Source: Pirellula staleyi DSM 6068 (GTDB lineage: Bacteria > Planctomycetota > Planctomycetia > Pirellulales > Pirellulaceae). Taken from it: a DNA stretch of 52,422 bases. The DNA lies in assembly GCA_945900945.1 (NCBI GenBank), contig CAMDKL010000022.1, positions 1-52,422 on the forward strand, written 5' to 3'. The translations under genes were made by a program, and so were the position numbers. Numbering within the stretch: the stretch's first letter is position 1; the number at the start of each line of letters is the position of its first letter. A model generated the notes under the pieces. It was not told the origin of the DNA. It made no database searches and was given only the letters and a program-made list of their open reading frames with translations. Positions 37,368-45,733 of this stretch are shown piece by piece.

Positions 37368-37638
37368 AAATTACTATTCCTGGTTGGACTGGATGAGGGC
37401 AACTTGCCCACGGCCTGGAAATGAGGATGCAGACAAGCATGCATTAATCAGATGCCTTACCCGGGTCCTGGGTCAACCAAAACATAAACTTATTTTTCGC
37501 ATTTGACAAAGAACGACCCGTTAGGGATCCGTTTGAAGCGACTGTAACCATTGCATTAGGAAGGTCTTGGGCAAGTCCATTTCTGCAAAAACACCGATTT
37601 CGACCAACAATCTTCGATCGGACATGGGCATTTGTGGC

Positions 37639-37671
37639 AAAAAAATAGGCCTCGGTTTCCCACAGGCCTAT
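37639..37671 (-). terminator. Strong rho-independent terminator for the 38.3-kb secreted gene
   Basis: ATAGGCCT (37645-37652) pairs with AGGCCTAT (37664-37671). Read on the minus strand the stem is followed by seven Ts (complement of the A-run 37639-37645). It sits 31 bp after the stop codon of the Cys-containing secreted protein, which is in the right orientation. The surrounding 37368-37638 contains no gene I can support. Confidence 0.88.
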
Positions 37672-37701
37672 CTAATTAGAATACTCATTTTGAACTGAAG
37701 A

Positions 37702-38358
37702 CTACTGAACCGCAGTCTTGGCTTCTGGTTTAGCGGGAACCATTGCTAACAACGCGGCTTTGTACTTAGCGCGTGCCAAGTTCAATCTCGCTGTTTGATC
37801 GCATTCGGTTTCTTCGTTTTCTACAACAAAAAGAGTCTTCGCTTTCTTTGAGATAGCCAAAGCCTTGGCTTCAACTGGGCAATTACAGCTCTGACCACCT
37901 ACTTTATAGGAGATAACGACTCTATCCATGGCTTTTTTGACTTTGCTTGCGACTTCTCCAGCTGCCACGGAGCAAGTCAACGATTCGCCAGCAATCGTTG
38001 TTTGGCCTGAAATGCTGCAAGTGCTTGGAGTTGCAAAAGCGGTAACATACTTTTCTGTCTGTGCTACAAGGCTAGCAAACGCTTTGTCAGAGCTGTCAAA
38101 CTTTTCGGTGCCGACAACATACTCGAGTTTGGAGGCGGTTTCTGTTGCGACGGCTTTTGCGGACTCTTCACAGCAAAGCGATTTCGTACCGACCATGTAG
38201 ACAAGCTTTGGTAGCTTTGCCATTCCAGCAGTGACTGGACAAGTTCCTGTACCAGCAGCACATGCTGCATCGCACTTGCCCTTGGCATCGTCAGCTCGCA
38301 ATGTTGTGCCAGCTGAAACCAATGCCATAGCCAATAGACCTAACTTAAAAGACTTCAT
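37702..38358 (-). CDS. Secreted protein with two cysteine-motif repeats
   Basis: A 218-aa protein from ATG 38358; the frame is open 55 codons further up, but CAGGAGAT lies just before this ATG and the signal peptide MKSFKLGLLAMALVSAGTTLRA starts here. The mature chain is Lys/Ala/Val/Thr-rich. It contains two similar modules: KLVYMVGTKSLCCEESAKAV with LEYVVGTEKFDSSDKAF (about 50-105), and VISYKVGGQSCNCPVEAKAL with TLFVVENEETECDQTARL (about 147-200). Each has a Y-x-V-G strand followed by CC or CNC. A cysteine-based metal or disulfide role is possible but not shown. The strong terminator downstream supports it as an independent gene. Confidence 0.8.
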   Translation of the reverse strand: MKSFKLGLLAMALVSAGTTLRADDAKGKCDAACAAGTGTCPVTAGMAKLPKLVYMVGTKSLCCEESAKAVATETASKLEYVVGTEKFDSSDKAFASLVAQTEKYVTAFATPSTCSISGQTTIAGESLTCSVAAGEVASKVKKAMDRVVISYKVGGQSCNCPVEAKALAISKKAKTLFVVENEETECDQTARLNLARAKYKAALLAMVPAKPEAKTAVQ

Positions 38359-38612
38359 TCTTGATCGATCTCCTGAAAGTAACGGATGGAAGCGGATTAG
38401 GCATGCCTTAATCTGTAAATCCCATGGAATCCACACAATTCTTACGACATACGCAACCGTAACCGTGTTGGTTCGAATTACGTCAAACAAGCAATTTCTA
38501 CGAGGATTGTACCTGTGAGTCAATCGATAATCAAGTTTTTAGCCTTTGCTCTCAAACATTCTCAGCAAAAGCGAATGAGCCCAGCGTTTAGCCCCTCAAT
38601 TGGTTGTAAATC

Positions 38613-39590
38613 ATGACCCAACTTCAACGGATTCTTGTAACAGGCGGTGCTGGCTTCCTTGGCTCGCACATGTGCGACCGGCTCGTTGACGACGGTCATG
38701 AAGTCATTTGCCTCGACAACTTTTTTACCGCGCAGAAAAGCAACGTAGCTCATTTACTTCACCGGCCAAACTTCGAATTGATTCGGCACGATGTGACGTT
38801 GCCCATCTTCCTCGAGGTGGACCAGATCTACCACATGGCATGCCCAGCAGCACCCGGTCACTACCAATACAACCCGATCAAAACGATTAAAACGTCCGTG
38901 CTTGGCTCGATCAATATGCTCGGTATCGCAAAACGTTGCGGTGCTCGAATCCTTCTTGCTAGTACCAGTGAAATATATGGCGATCCGCTCATCCATCCAC
39001 AACCCGAATCCTACTGGGGAAACGTCAATACGATCGGAATTCGGTCTTGCTATGACGAGGGAAAACGCGTTGCGGAAACGTTGTTCATGGACTACCATCG
39101 AACGAACAAAGTCGATATCCGAATCGTCCGTATTTTCAATACATACGGTCCTCGTATGCACCCGTATGACGGACGGGTCGTCTCTAATTTCATTCGACAA
39201 GCCATTCAAGGGCAGCCGATAACTATTTTTGGCGAGGGAGAGCAGACGCGTTCCTTCTGTTACCGAAATGACTTGGTGGAGGGGATCTTCCGTTTGATGA
39301 ACAATGAACAGAACTTCATCGGACCGATGAATATAGGCAATCCGGGCGAGTTCACGATTCGCGAATTGGCTGAGCTGGTGATGGAGATTTCGGGCTGTAA
39401 AGTTCCGTTAGAAAGGCGCCCGCTTCCCCCCGATGACCCGGCTCGTCGGCGCCCGGATATCACACTTGCCAAAAAGCAATTAAACTGGGAGCCACAGGTT
39501 CCGCTTCGGGATGGTCTTAAAAAGACCATCGATTGGTTCCGGTCCATCAATATAGACCACTATCGGCCACCGACTCCTAATTACGTTTAA
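38613..39590 (+). CDS. UDP-glucuronate decarboxylase / UDP-xylose synthase-like SDR
   Basis: A 325-aa extended short-chain dehydrogenase that most resembles UXS, which converts UDP-glucuronate to UDP-xylose with bound NAD. The dinucleotide site is GGAGFLGSH (residues 11-19). The motif [18 protein letters not shown] is characteristic of [12 protein letters not shown] gives the catalytic serine region, and YDEGKR gives the YxxxK pair with the glycine typical of [25 protein letters not shown] and [11 protein letters not shown] follow. UDP-xylose would feed surface glycan synthesis, which fits the glycosyltransferases 3 kb away. folP starts within 40 bp and may be co-transcribed. Confidence 0.92.
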   Translation: MTQLQRILVTGGAGFLGSHMCDRLVDDGHEVICLDNFFTAQKSNVAHLLHRPNFELIRHDVTLPIFLEVDQIYHMACPAAPGHYQYNPIKTIKTSVLGSINMLGIAKRCGARILLASTSEIYGDPLIHPQPESYWGNVNTIGIRSCYDEGKRVAETLFMDYHRTNKVDIRIVRIFNTYGPRMHPYDGRVVSNFIRQAIQGQPITIFGEGEQTRSFCYRNDLVEGIFRLMNNEQNFIGPMNIGNPGEFTIRELAELVMEISGCKVPLERRPLPPDDPARRRPDITLAKKQLNWEPQVPLRDGLKKTIDWFRSINIDHYRPPTPNYV

Positions 39591-39624
39591 TGTCTTGTCT
39601 AACCCGAACTCAATCGACCCGAAA

Positions 39625-40476
39625 ATGGCCCCAACTGTCGCGAACCGGTGGAGGTTGCGAACTCGAGAATTGATCTTCGGCAGAATGCCATTGATCATGG
39701 GGATCCTGAATTTGACTCCGGATAGTTTTTCCGACGGAGGTCATTTCTTTACTATTCAATCTGCAGTCGATCAGGCAATGCGACTTGAGGATCAGGGCGC
39801 AGACATCCTGGACATTGGAGGCGAGAGTACTCGACCGTATAGTCAAGTGGTTTCCAAAACCGAGGAACTGAGTCGCGTAGTGCCGGTTCTGGAGAAGTTA
39901 CAAGGCAAAATCAGCATTCCAATATCCATCGATACGACCAAAGCGGACGTTGCGTCCGCCGCAATCGATTTAGGGGCAGAAATCATCAATGATATCTCAG
40001 GCCTTGAGTCGGATCCGGCAATGATCGAGATTGCTAGTACAAGGCAAGCGGGAGTTTGTGTAATGCACATGCAGGGTACACCACAAACGATGCAAGACAA
40101 CCCTGCCTACTCGGACGTAGTAGCCGAAATCGTTGGCTACTTGAACGCTCGTGATCGCTGGCTCATGCAACGAGGGATTGCACCCGAGAGGATTTGCATC
40201 GATCCTGGAATCGGTTTTGGCAAGTCACACTTGCACAATTTGGACATCATACAAAGGGCAGGCGAATTCCACACAACGGGACGTCCTGTATTGATCGGTC
40301 ATTCTCGCAAGGGAGTCATCGCAAAGGTGCTGGGTAACAAAGACATCGACCGTTGTTTTGGAACCATTGGAGTCTCCCTAGCACTTGCTTTGCATCGCAT
40401 TCAAATTTTGCGTGTGCATGACGTTGCAGCCAACAAACAAGCACTTCAACTGTTCCTCGCCAGCGTCGAAGGTTAA
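39625..40476 (+). CDS. folP: Dihydropteroate synthase
   Basis: Joins p-aminobenzoate to 6-hydroxymethyl-dihydropterin diphosphate in folate synthesis; the sulfonamide target. From ATG 39625 it has 283 aa, the expected size; a TTG ten codons upstream is open. Motifs of the TIM barrel are present: LIMGILNLTPDSFSDGG, DILDIGGESTRPYS, ISIDTTKADVA, IINDISGLESDP, VCVMHMQGTPQTMQ, ICIDPGIGFGKS and LIGHSRKGVI. It is 4-34 bp after the UXS-like gene. Confidence 0.97.
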   Translation: MAPTVANRWRLRTRELIFGRMPLIMGILNLTPDSFSDGGHFFTIQSAVDQAMRLEDQGADILDIGGESTRPYSQVVSKTEELSRVVPVLEKLQGKISIPISIDTTKADVASAAIDLGAEIINDISGLESDPAMIEIASTRQAGVCVMHMQGTPQTMQDNPAYSDVVAEIVGYLNARDRWLMQRGIAPERICIDPGIGFGKSHLHNLDIIQRAGEFHTTGRPVLIGHSRKGVIAKVLGNKDIDRCFGTIGVSLALALHRIQILRVHDVAANKQALQLFLASVEG

Positions 40477-40484
40477 CCGCGTAG

Positions 40485-40539
40485 GTCCGGCTGTCCTCAG
40501 CCGGACATATCACGTAGGTCCGGCTGTCCTCAGCCGGAC
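40485..40539. repeat. Two 33-bp-spaced GC-rich hairpin repeats after folP
   Basis: Two copies of a perfect 9-bp stem with a TCCT loop occur in a row. Arms GTCCGGCTG and CAGCCGGAC lie at 40485-40493/40498-40506 and 40518-40526/40531-40539, within a repeat that starts CGTAG each time. They begin about 10 bp after the folP stop. They could terminate folP or be dispersed planctomycete repeats; there is no T-run. Confidence 0.85.
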
Positions 40540-40659
40540 ATTGCGTCCATTGACTCAGATTTCCTACCGGCCAGCAGTGTCAGCCAGAGGACATGCTGAC
40601 ATACGTGCGTCACCGTCGCGAATCGCAATATCGTCGCTTTTAATTGAAAAGAAAGACCT

Positions 40660-40911
40660 ATGGATACACGATGTCGTAATGATTTGGTGGGTTGCCGCAG
40701 TCGGCTGCAGAGTACGTTGAGCAAATGGCGGGAGTCCACCGACATCATTGCGGAAACCTGGAACGACGAAACGGCCAAGAGCTTTGCCACGCAAAGTCTT
40801 GGCGAGGTCGAACCGGTCATCAAAAGAATGATGGCGTCGCTGCTCGAGGCTGCGGACGTGGTTCATAAGATGGAAAAAATGGCACTCGACACTGACAAGT
40901 ACGAGCAATAA
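40660..40911 (+). CDS. Small all-helical protein, WXG100-like by pattern
   Basis: An 83-aa protein beginning at ATG 40660. The chain is predicted to be almost all helix, with a W-x-D-E-x-A-x-x-F pattern (WNDETAKSFATQSL) between two longer helices (LQSTLSKWRESTDIIAE before; VEPVIKRMMASLLEAADVVHKMEKMA after). Helix, tryptophan turn, helix is the plan of ESX/WXG100-type proteins, and planctomycetes have small proteins with a W-x-D...F pattern. I cannot see the strict WxG, and no EccC-type ATPase is near, so this is a shape-based suggestion. It has its own space after folP and before the repeat region. Confidence 0.6.
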   Translation: MDTRCRNDLVGCRSRLQSTLSKWRESTDIIAETWNDETAKSFATQSLGEVEPVIKRMMASLLEAADVVHKMEKMALDTDKYEQ

Positions 40912-41315
40912 GGCGATCCGCTTCCCATAAGATGAACTCGACGAACACAGCGAGAATTGCAGTGATACCAGCGACTAACGGTGGTATGAACAAGTCGCGA
41001 ACAAGAGATGGTCACTTTTTTTTGCTTTTCATAGACTAGTGAAGCGACGAATGTTAGAGTGGGTTTGACTGGTTGGCGGTTGATATCCGGTTTGCGTTTT
41101 CGCAGGTCGGATTGCAATGGATTCCGGTTTGCTTCCTACCGGATGGAGGCTGTTTTCAAAATCGCCTCATTGCAGAGTAACTAGCTCCGCAATGAGATTT
41201 GACCTAGGAGAGCTCACAGCTCTCATTGGCCCAACTCAAGCTTGCTTCCCAAAACGAATTTCCTCAAGACCAATCCTGGCGAATTCGGCCGCGTTTGTGT
41301 TTGGAAGAGCGGTGC
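40912..41315. other. Non-coding stretch with two alternative hairpins
   Basis: About 400 bp with no ORF I trust. CTCATTGC (41166-41173) can pair with GCAATGAG (41189-41196), and the latter can instead pair with CTCATTG (41222-41228), so the two stems compete. Another stem is GAGAGCT / AGCTCTC at 41208-41224. The tandem array begins right after. Confidence 0.6.
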
Positions 41316-42055
41316 GATCGGTTAAACAGGGTAGCGATCCATTGCGACTTGTTTAAACCGCGGAGCGGCGTGCGTGCCAAGCGACTCTGCTAACCATTCA
41401 AACTCAACTCAACACTAGCGGCTACTTATCCGCCGCCCGCGATCGAGGCTTGAGGGCCTCGATCGGTTAAACAGGGTTGCGATCCATTGCGATTTGTTTA
41501 ACCCGCGGAGCGGCGTGCGTGCAAAGCGACTCTGCTACCCATTCCAACTCAACTCAACACTAGCGGCTACTTATCCGCCGCCCGCGATCGAGGCTTGAGG
41601 GCCTCGATCGGTTAAACAGGGTAGTGATCCATTGCGACTTGTTTAACCCGCGGAGCGGCGTGCGTGCCAAGCGACTCTGCTAACCATTCCAACTCAACGT
41701 CAACCAGCGGCTACCTATCCGCCGCCCGCGATCGAGGCTTGAGGGCCTCGATCGGTTAAACAGGGTTGCGATCCATTGCGACCTGTTTAACCCGCGGAGC
41801 GGCGTGCGTGCCAAGCGGCTCTGCTACCCATTCCAACTCAACTCCAACTAGCGGCTACCTATCCGCCGCCCGCGATCGAGGCTTGAGCGCCTCGATCGGT
41901 TAAACAGGGTAGTGATCCATTGCGATTTGTTTAACCCGCGGAGCGGCGTGCGTGCCAAGCGGCTCTGCTACCCATTCCAACTCAACTCAACACTAGCGGC
42001 TACCTATCCGCCGCCCGCGATCGAGGCTTGAGGGCCTCGATCGGTTAAACATGGG
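41316..42055. repeat. Five 144-145 bp tandem repeats with internal stems
   Basis: Units start at 41316, 41461, 41606, 41750 and 41894, with a partial sixth (GATCGGTTAAACA) at 42039. The period is 145, 145, 144, 144 and 145 bp, not a multiple of three, so no reading frame persists. Each unit has: stem A, GGTTAAACAGG against YYTGTTTAACC; stem B, CGATCGAGGC against GCCTCGATCG with a 6-nt loop; and an inner stem CGCGGAGCGGCG against CGCCGCCCGCG with one bulged A. Substitutions between units fall mostly in loops or in wobble-compatible positions. It lies between two convergent genes (83-aa protein and GT1). Confidence 0.95.
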
Positions 42056-42084
42056 CTTCAGTCTGGCGAACGGACCTACGTGAT

Positions 42085-43479
42085 TCAAGCGGTTCGGCTC
42101 TTCAGCGACTTCTGAGCGTTGACACAATGCGAAATCAACAGTCGGCTGCATTCTTCCCAAGTTGTCGGTGTACGCATTGGCAGTTTGCCATCCGATTGAT
42201 CCGCGACCAACTCCCACTTTTCGATTTCATCGACGAGGGTGGAGGGATCATTCAAGACAAAGTAAACGCAATCCGTTCTACCCACTTCGCGATGGATCGG
42301 TGTATCGCTCGCAAACGTCTTTTTACCGAACCATAGCGACTCGACGATCGGCAGTCCGAACCCCTCAACGATCGACGGGAAAATGACGCCACGACATGAT
42401 TTGTAGCAATGCTGTAGTTCAGAGTCCTTGATATCGTGAAAAGCGAAGAGTTGCTTTCCATAGGCAGGATGATTTCGAATCCTGTGAACGACCTCTTCAC
42501 AGAGCGAGCCAACTCGGCCGATCAAGCAAAGTCGAAGATCATTTCGAGTTTCCCAAAGCAGATCGAAGGCATCCAGCAGATAGTGGTGGTTTTTTCGTGG
42601 ATCGAACGTGGCCACCATCAAGTACGGATTTTTAGGGTCCGAGCTCGAAGGATCTGTCAAGAATAAATCTCGAACGTCCGTACGAACCTCACCGTCAACC
42701 AATTTCAATTCCGCCCCAAGTGTGAGGTGTCTGATCGCGGTTGGGACGCTGGTCAATTCGGAATGAAATTTTTGAATGTAGTCTTTGACTTCCGTCTCAA
42801 CGGTTTGCGAAATCGTGACGAGGAGATCCGAGTTTTCAATTGCGTGGTGAAGATAGCGTCGAAAACCCTCCATCCGCTTCACGCCGACGTACTGTGGATG
42901 TGTCAACGGAATCAGATCATAGATGACGGTCGCGACAGTGGCTCCCTTCTTTCGAGCGGCCGCAGCAGCTTGCCAAACACCGCGCTTGGTCCAGTAGGCG
43001 TCGGGCAAGACGAACAGGTCGTTTTCATTGGGCTGAATCGCCTGTGCCCGAAACGCGAGGGATTGTTTAATGAGATACGAGTATGCGGTATGGGGTAGTT
43101 TAAAAAGCCCGAGGTGCCCAGCCTGTGGCATCAACCATTTACGTATCCGATTCGAGCTCGTTCGTCGACAAATCCAATCGGCGATTTGAGAATACCATTT
43201 AGGCAGAGAGCGTCGGACATTGGATTCGATCGAAGCCAATTTCGAGAAATGGCTAGCCAAATTATCATCGACGGCGACAAACTGATCCGAGTGGTGGGTT
43301 ACCAATTGCGGTTTTGGCAAACCTTCGTGTTCACACCATCGACCACATTCGGAAAGTATATTTCGCACGACCCGCTCAATACCGGAGTTCTTTCCAGAAG
43401 CGATTGTATGCGAAGCGTCGACGAACAACCGCGTCGGCGGATTCTCTTTTGCGTCCATCCTTTGGAGTCGCGAATTCAT
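42085..43479 (-). CDS. GT1-type (GT-B) glycosyltransferase
   Basis: A 464-aa glycosyltransferase from ATG 43479; ATG 43458 matches its paralog better, and a TTG at 43491 is open. The N-terminal domain begins RLFVDASHTIASGKNSGIERVVRNI. The C-terminal GT-B domain has PYLMVATFDPRKNHHYLLDAFDLLW, LCLIGRVG, then VIFPSIVEGFGLPIVESLWFGK and DTPIHREVG, the nucleotide-sugar-binding pattern with E-x7-E. Substrate is unknown; surface glycan synthesis is likely from context. A close paralog on the opposite strand starts at 48471. Its stop codon lies 30 bp from the tandem array. Confidence 0.93.
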   Translation of the reverse strand: MNSRLQRMDAKENPPTRLFVDASHTIASGKNSGIERVVRNILSECGRWCEHEGLPKPQLVTHHSDQFVAVDDNLASHFSKLASIESNVRRSLPKWYSQIADWICRRTSSNRIRKWLMPQAGHLGLFKLPHTAYSYLIKQSLAFRAQAIQPNENDLFVLPDAYWTKRGVWQAAAAARKKGATVATVIYDLIPLTHPQYVGVKRMEGFRRYLHHAIENSDLLVTISQTVETEVKDYIQKFHSELTSVPTAIRHLTLGAELKLVDGEVRTDVRDLFLTDPSSSDPKNPYLMVATFDPRKNHHYLLDAFDLLWETRNDLRLCLIGRVGSLCEEVVHRIRNHPAYGKQLFAFHDIKDSELQHCYKSCRGVIFPSIVEGFGLPIVESLWFGKKTFASDTPIHREVGRTDCVYFVLNDPSTLVDEIEKWELVADQSDGKLPMRTPTTWEECSRLLISHCVNAQKSLKSRTA

Positions 43480-43692
43480 TAATATAGTCAATCTTGTGCG
43501 TGCTTAACACGAGTGCTCATCGTCGCCGAAACATCAAGTCATACGCGTGAAGAATGCTGATGATCACAGAGGGATAGCAAATCATTTCTTTGGCGTCAAG
43601 CCGAGCTTTTATTCGAAAAGTGCCTAGCTCCGGCCCGACTTGTGATCGACGCCTGCCTTTTTGTACCGCTTTCACACATTGCTACGGACTTG

Positions 43693-44691
43693 CTAGAGAG
43701 AGCAAATGAAGTCGAAAACGCGTTGGAAATCGAACTGCGGTTGTCGCAAAACACAAGGATCCAACTTTGGAAGTAGGAGCTCGATAGGTGACTGCCGTTG
43801 GCTGTAATCATGAAACAAGATGGAATCGAATTTCTTTAGCTTATGGCGTGTTAACTCTAGGTCTTCCGTTTCCGAATCCTGTAAACAAATCGACTTTTTT
43901 CCCATGAGGCAAGCCTCTGCCAAAGTAGAGGAGGCACCGTTTGAGAGCACAATGTCCGAGCTCATTATTAACTCTATGGAATTCACCGAAGAAGGAACGA
44001 TCTGGGAGGGTGTCGAAGATTCGATCGCCTGTTCGAGGTCTTCAATTCCCTTCCAGGCAGGAAGCTTTACAACGACAGGCAACTCGAAAATGGGGCGATA
44101 GTATTCGATGGTTCCCTCGATGCCATACTTTCCGCGAAAGTGCTGAACAAAACTCATGCAGAAACTAGTTCGGTTACCATTTATCACGGGAGTAGAACTG
44201 TTTAAAGGAAAGGCCTTCGACTGATCGTTGAACTTGATCCAACCTGCGTTAAGTACTCTACAACGGGATGGCAAGAGTCCTTGGCGAAAGTCCAGTTCGT
44301 ATGGGGTAAGTATTCCGTCAAACATGTCTAGATAGCGATACTCATCGCATGATTCTTCGCCAAAGGGTGCCAACAAGTCGTGAGGTGCGTAAACCGCTTT
44401 TCGTGGACGGAGTATTGGAATAATTTCGATGGGACAAAGGTAGTATGGGTACAATTGCGTTAAGTGGGGAGCGATAATCGATGCGAGTCGTCGGGTGATG
44501 CTCAAATGAGCAGAGGTTATGTAGGTTACGCATTCTCCAGCCAAGGATCTGAGAATGGGTATCGGATCTGTGGTCACACTTGCGAAGTCGAGTTGAATTA
44601 CCTCTATCCCCTTTCCTCGCAAAAAAGAAGCGAACTCAGATAACACGTACTCTGATGCAATACCGGAGGTAACGACCTTACTAATGCTCAT
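43693..44691 (-). CDS. GT-B-like transferase (CDP-glycerol transferase type?)
   Basis: A 332-aa protein that I can place only by fold. The C-terminal half contains SSDIVLSNGASSTLAEACLMGKKSI, the GT-B sugar- or CDP-alcohol-binding pattern of capsule and teichoic-acid type transferases (S-D-x-x-x-S-x-x-S-S...E-A...G-K-x-x-I). The N-terminal half has GIASEYVLSEFASFLRGKG and YAPHDLLAPFGEE. There is no signal peptide. It overlaps the upstream gene by 11 bp and closes a tightly packed four-gene operon that begins with a nucleotidyltransferase, so a polymer or phospho-alcohol transfer role is reasonable but unproven. Confidence 0.65.
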   Translation of the reverse strand: MSISKVVTSGIASEYVLSEFASFLRGKGIEVIQLDFASVTTDPIPILRSLAGECVTYITSAHLSITRRLASIIAPHLTQLYPYYLCPIEIIPILRPRKAVYAPHDLLAPFGEESCDEYRYLDMFDGILTPYELDFRQGLLPSRCRVLNAGWIKFNDQSKAFPLNSSTPVINGNRTSFCMSFVQHFRGKYGIEGTIEYYRPIFELPVVVKLPAWKGIEDLEQAIESSTPSQIVPSSVNSIELIMSSDIVLSNGASSTLAEACLMGKKSICLQDSETEDLELTRHKLKKFDSILFHDYSQRQSPIELLLPKLDPCVLRQPQFDFQRVFDFICSL

Positions 44692-45733
44692 AGCTGCCGA
44701 CTGCTTGTTGGCTTAGGCCTTTGATTGCGACTCTTTGCCCAAGGATTCTTATGCCCGAAGAAAGCCTTCGTGGGACCTGTGTCTCGCTCAACTCCATGAT
44801 TTTTTCCCCTGAAAAATAAACAGATACAGTTTCGTGGTCAATTTCTAGAGATATGTCTGCTGCTTGGACGAGCGATTCCTCAGCCTGCGATCCGCTGACT
44901 CCACTTATATTAACCTGAATCATTGGTTCCCACTTGTCAACGCATCTCCAAAGAGTCGCAACGGCCTGATTCTCGTGAATTGGTTCAATCATGGCAAGCA
45001 ACATACTCGAATCCCCCGGTCCGGAATACGATCCGACGATGGAGGCGTTTCCAGCAGTAGAATCATTTTTACTCCACTCAAAGGTTGCAGTTACGCGATG
45101 CGGTTTGAATGGCGCCAATTGATTGTTTTGATGAATCGCTAGCATAGCTCCAAAAGGAGAGGCAACAACATTTCCCGAGTGAGGTGATCCGGGCGTGCTC
45201 TGCTTCCAAAGTGCTGAACCATAAACCCAATTCCAAGCTAGTTGCGAATAGCAGGGGTATCTCGATGCAAAGAACACTTGATCGACTGAGGTGGTGCTAA
45301 CAATTCCGGCGTCGTTTGATTCTATGTGTAGTTCACCCGTCGGTATCACTTCGATCGACGAGTCATTTAACTTGTACTCAGAATTGCAATTAGAGTATCG
45401 GAGGATTTCGTAAAATCCGGCTCTATGAAATTTCTTTCGAAATTCGCTCCCGATGCCTTCTACCGTGTCCGTCCTTATCCGCACACACGGATTACTCATT
45501 TGTGCAAGCAACCGCAGCGATGCTTGGTCTTCCAAGAGAAATTGCACCACTAATTCGGAATCAATACGCATCAGAGTTGGACGAATTCGTCGCTCAAGAG
45601 ATTGCAAATCACATAGATCGCGAATGAGATAAGTCTCCTTGTTCGTGTAGGATTTCCACCACGAATCGGATAACGGTGCGTTTCTATCGGGAACCATTTG
45701 ATCCGCGTGCATAGTACGTCCAAGAAGCATCAA
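44681..45733 (-). CDS. Unknown 350-aa protein of the glycan operon
   Basis: I do not recognise this protein. It starts at TTG 45733 or ATG 45730, overlapping the methyltransferase stop. The N-terminal half has RRIRPTLMRIDSELVVQFLLE and RIRTDTVEGIGSEFRKKFHRAGFYEIL. The second half (about 190-350) is beta-rich, with HRVTATFEWSKND, NASIVGSYSGPGD, WRCVDKWEPMIQVNISGVSG and a closing LSSGIRILGQRVAIKGL, which resembles a jelly-roll or concanavalin-like domain. No signal peptide is visible. It sits between a methyltransferase and a GT-B-like gene and overlaps both, so it belongs to the same pathway. Confidence 0.72.
   Translation of the reverse strand: MMLLGRTMHADQMVPDRNAPLSDSWWKSYTNKETYLIRDLCDLQSLERRIRPTLMRIDSELVVQFLLEDQASLRLLAQMSNPCVRIRTDTVEGIGSEFRKKFHRAGFYEILRYSNCNSEYKLNDSSIEVIPTGELHIESNDAGIVSTTSVDQVFFASRYPCYSQLAWNWVYGSALWKQSTPGSPHSGNVVASPFGAMLAIHQNNQLAPFKPHRVTATFEWSKNDSTAGNASIVGSYSGPGDSSMLLAMIEPIHENQAVATLWRCVDKWEPMIQVNISGVSGSQAEESLVQAADISLEIDHETVSVYFSGEKIMELSETQVPRRLSSGIRILGQRVAIKGLSQQAVGSYEH

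Noticed and set aside
38359-38523. 55-codon extension of the Cys-containing secreted protein
   Set aside because: A clear ribosome-binding site and signal peptide start at ATG 38358.
41117-41356. 79-aa ORF just before the tandem array
   Set aside because: It runs into the first repeat unit, has no ribosome-binding site and no family signal.
41316-42055. CRISPR array or integron cassette array
   Set aside because: Whole 145-bp units repeat without variable spacers, so it is not CRISPR. attC-like core boxes are present, but there are no cassette ORFs and no intI, and a 23-nt side hairpin lies where attC has a short spacer.
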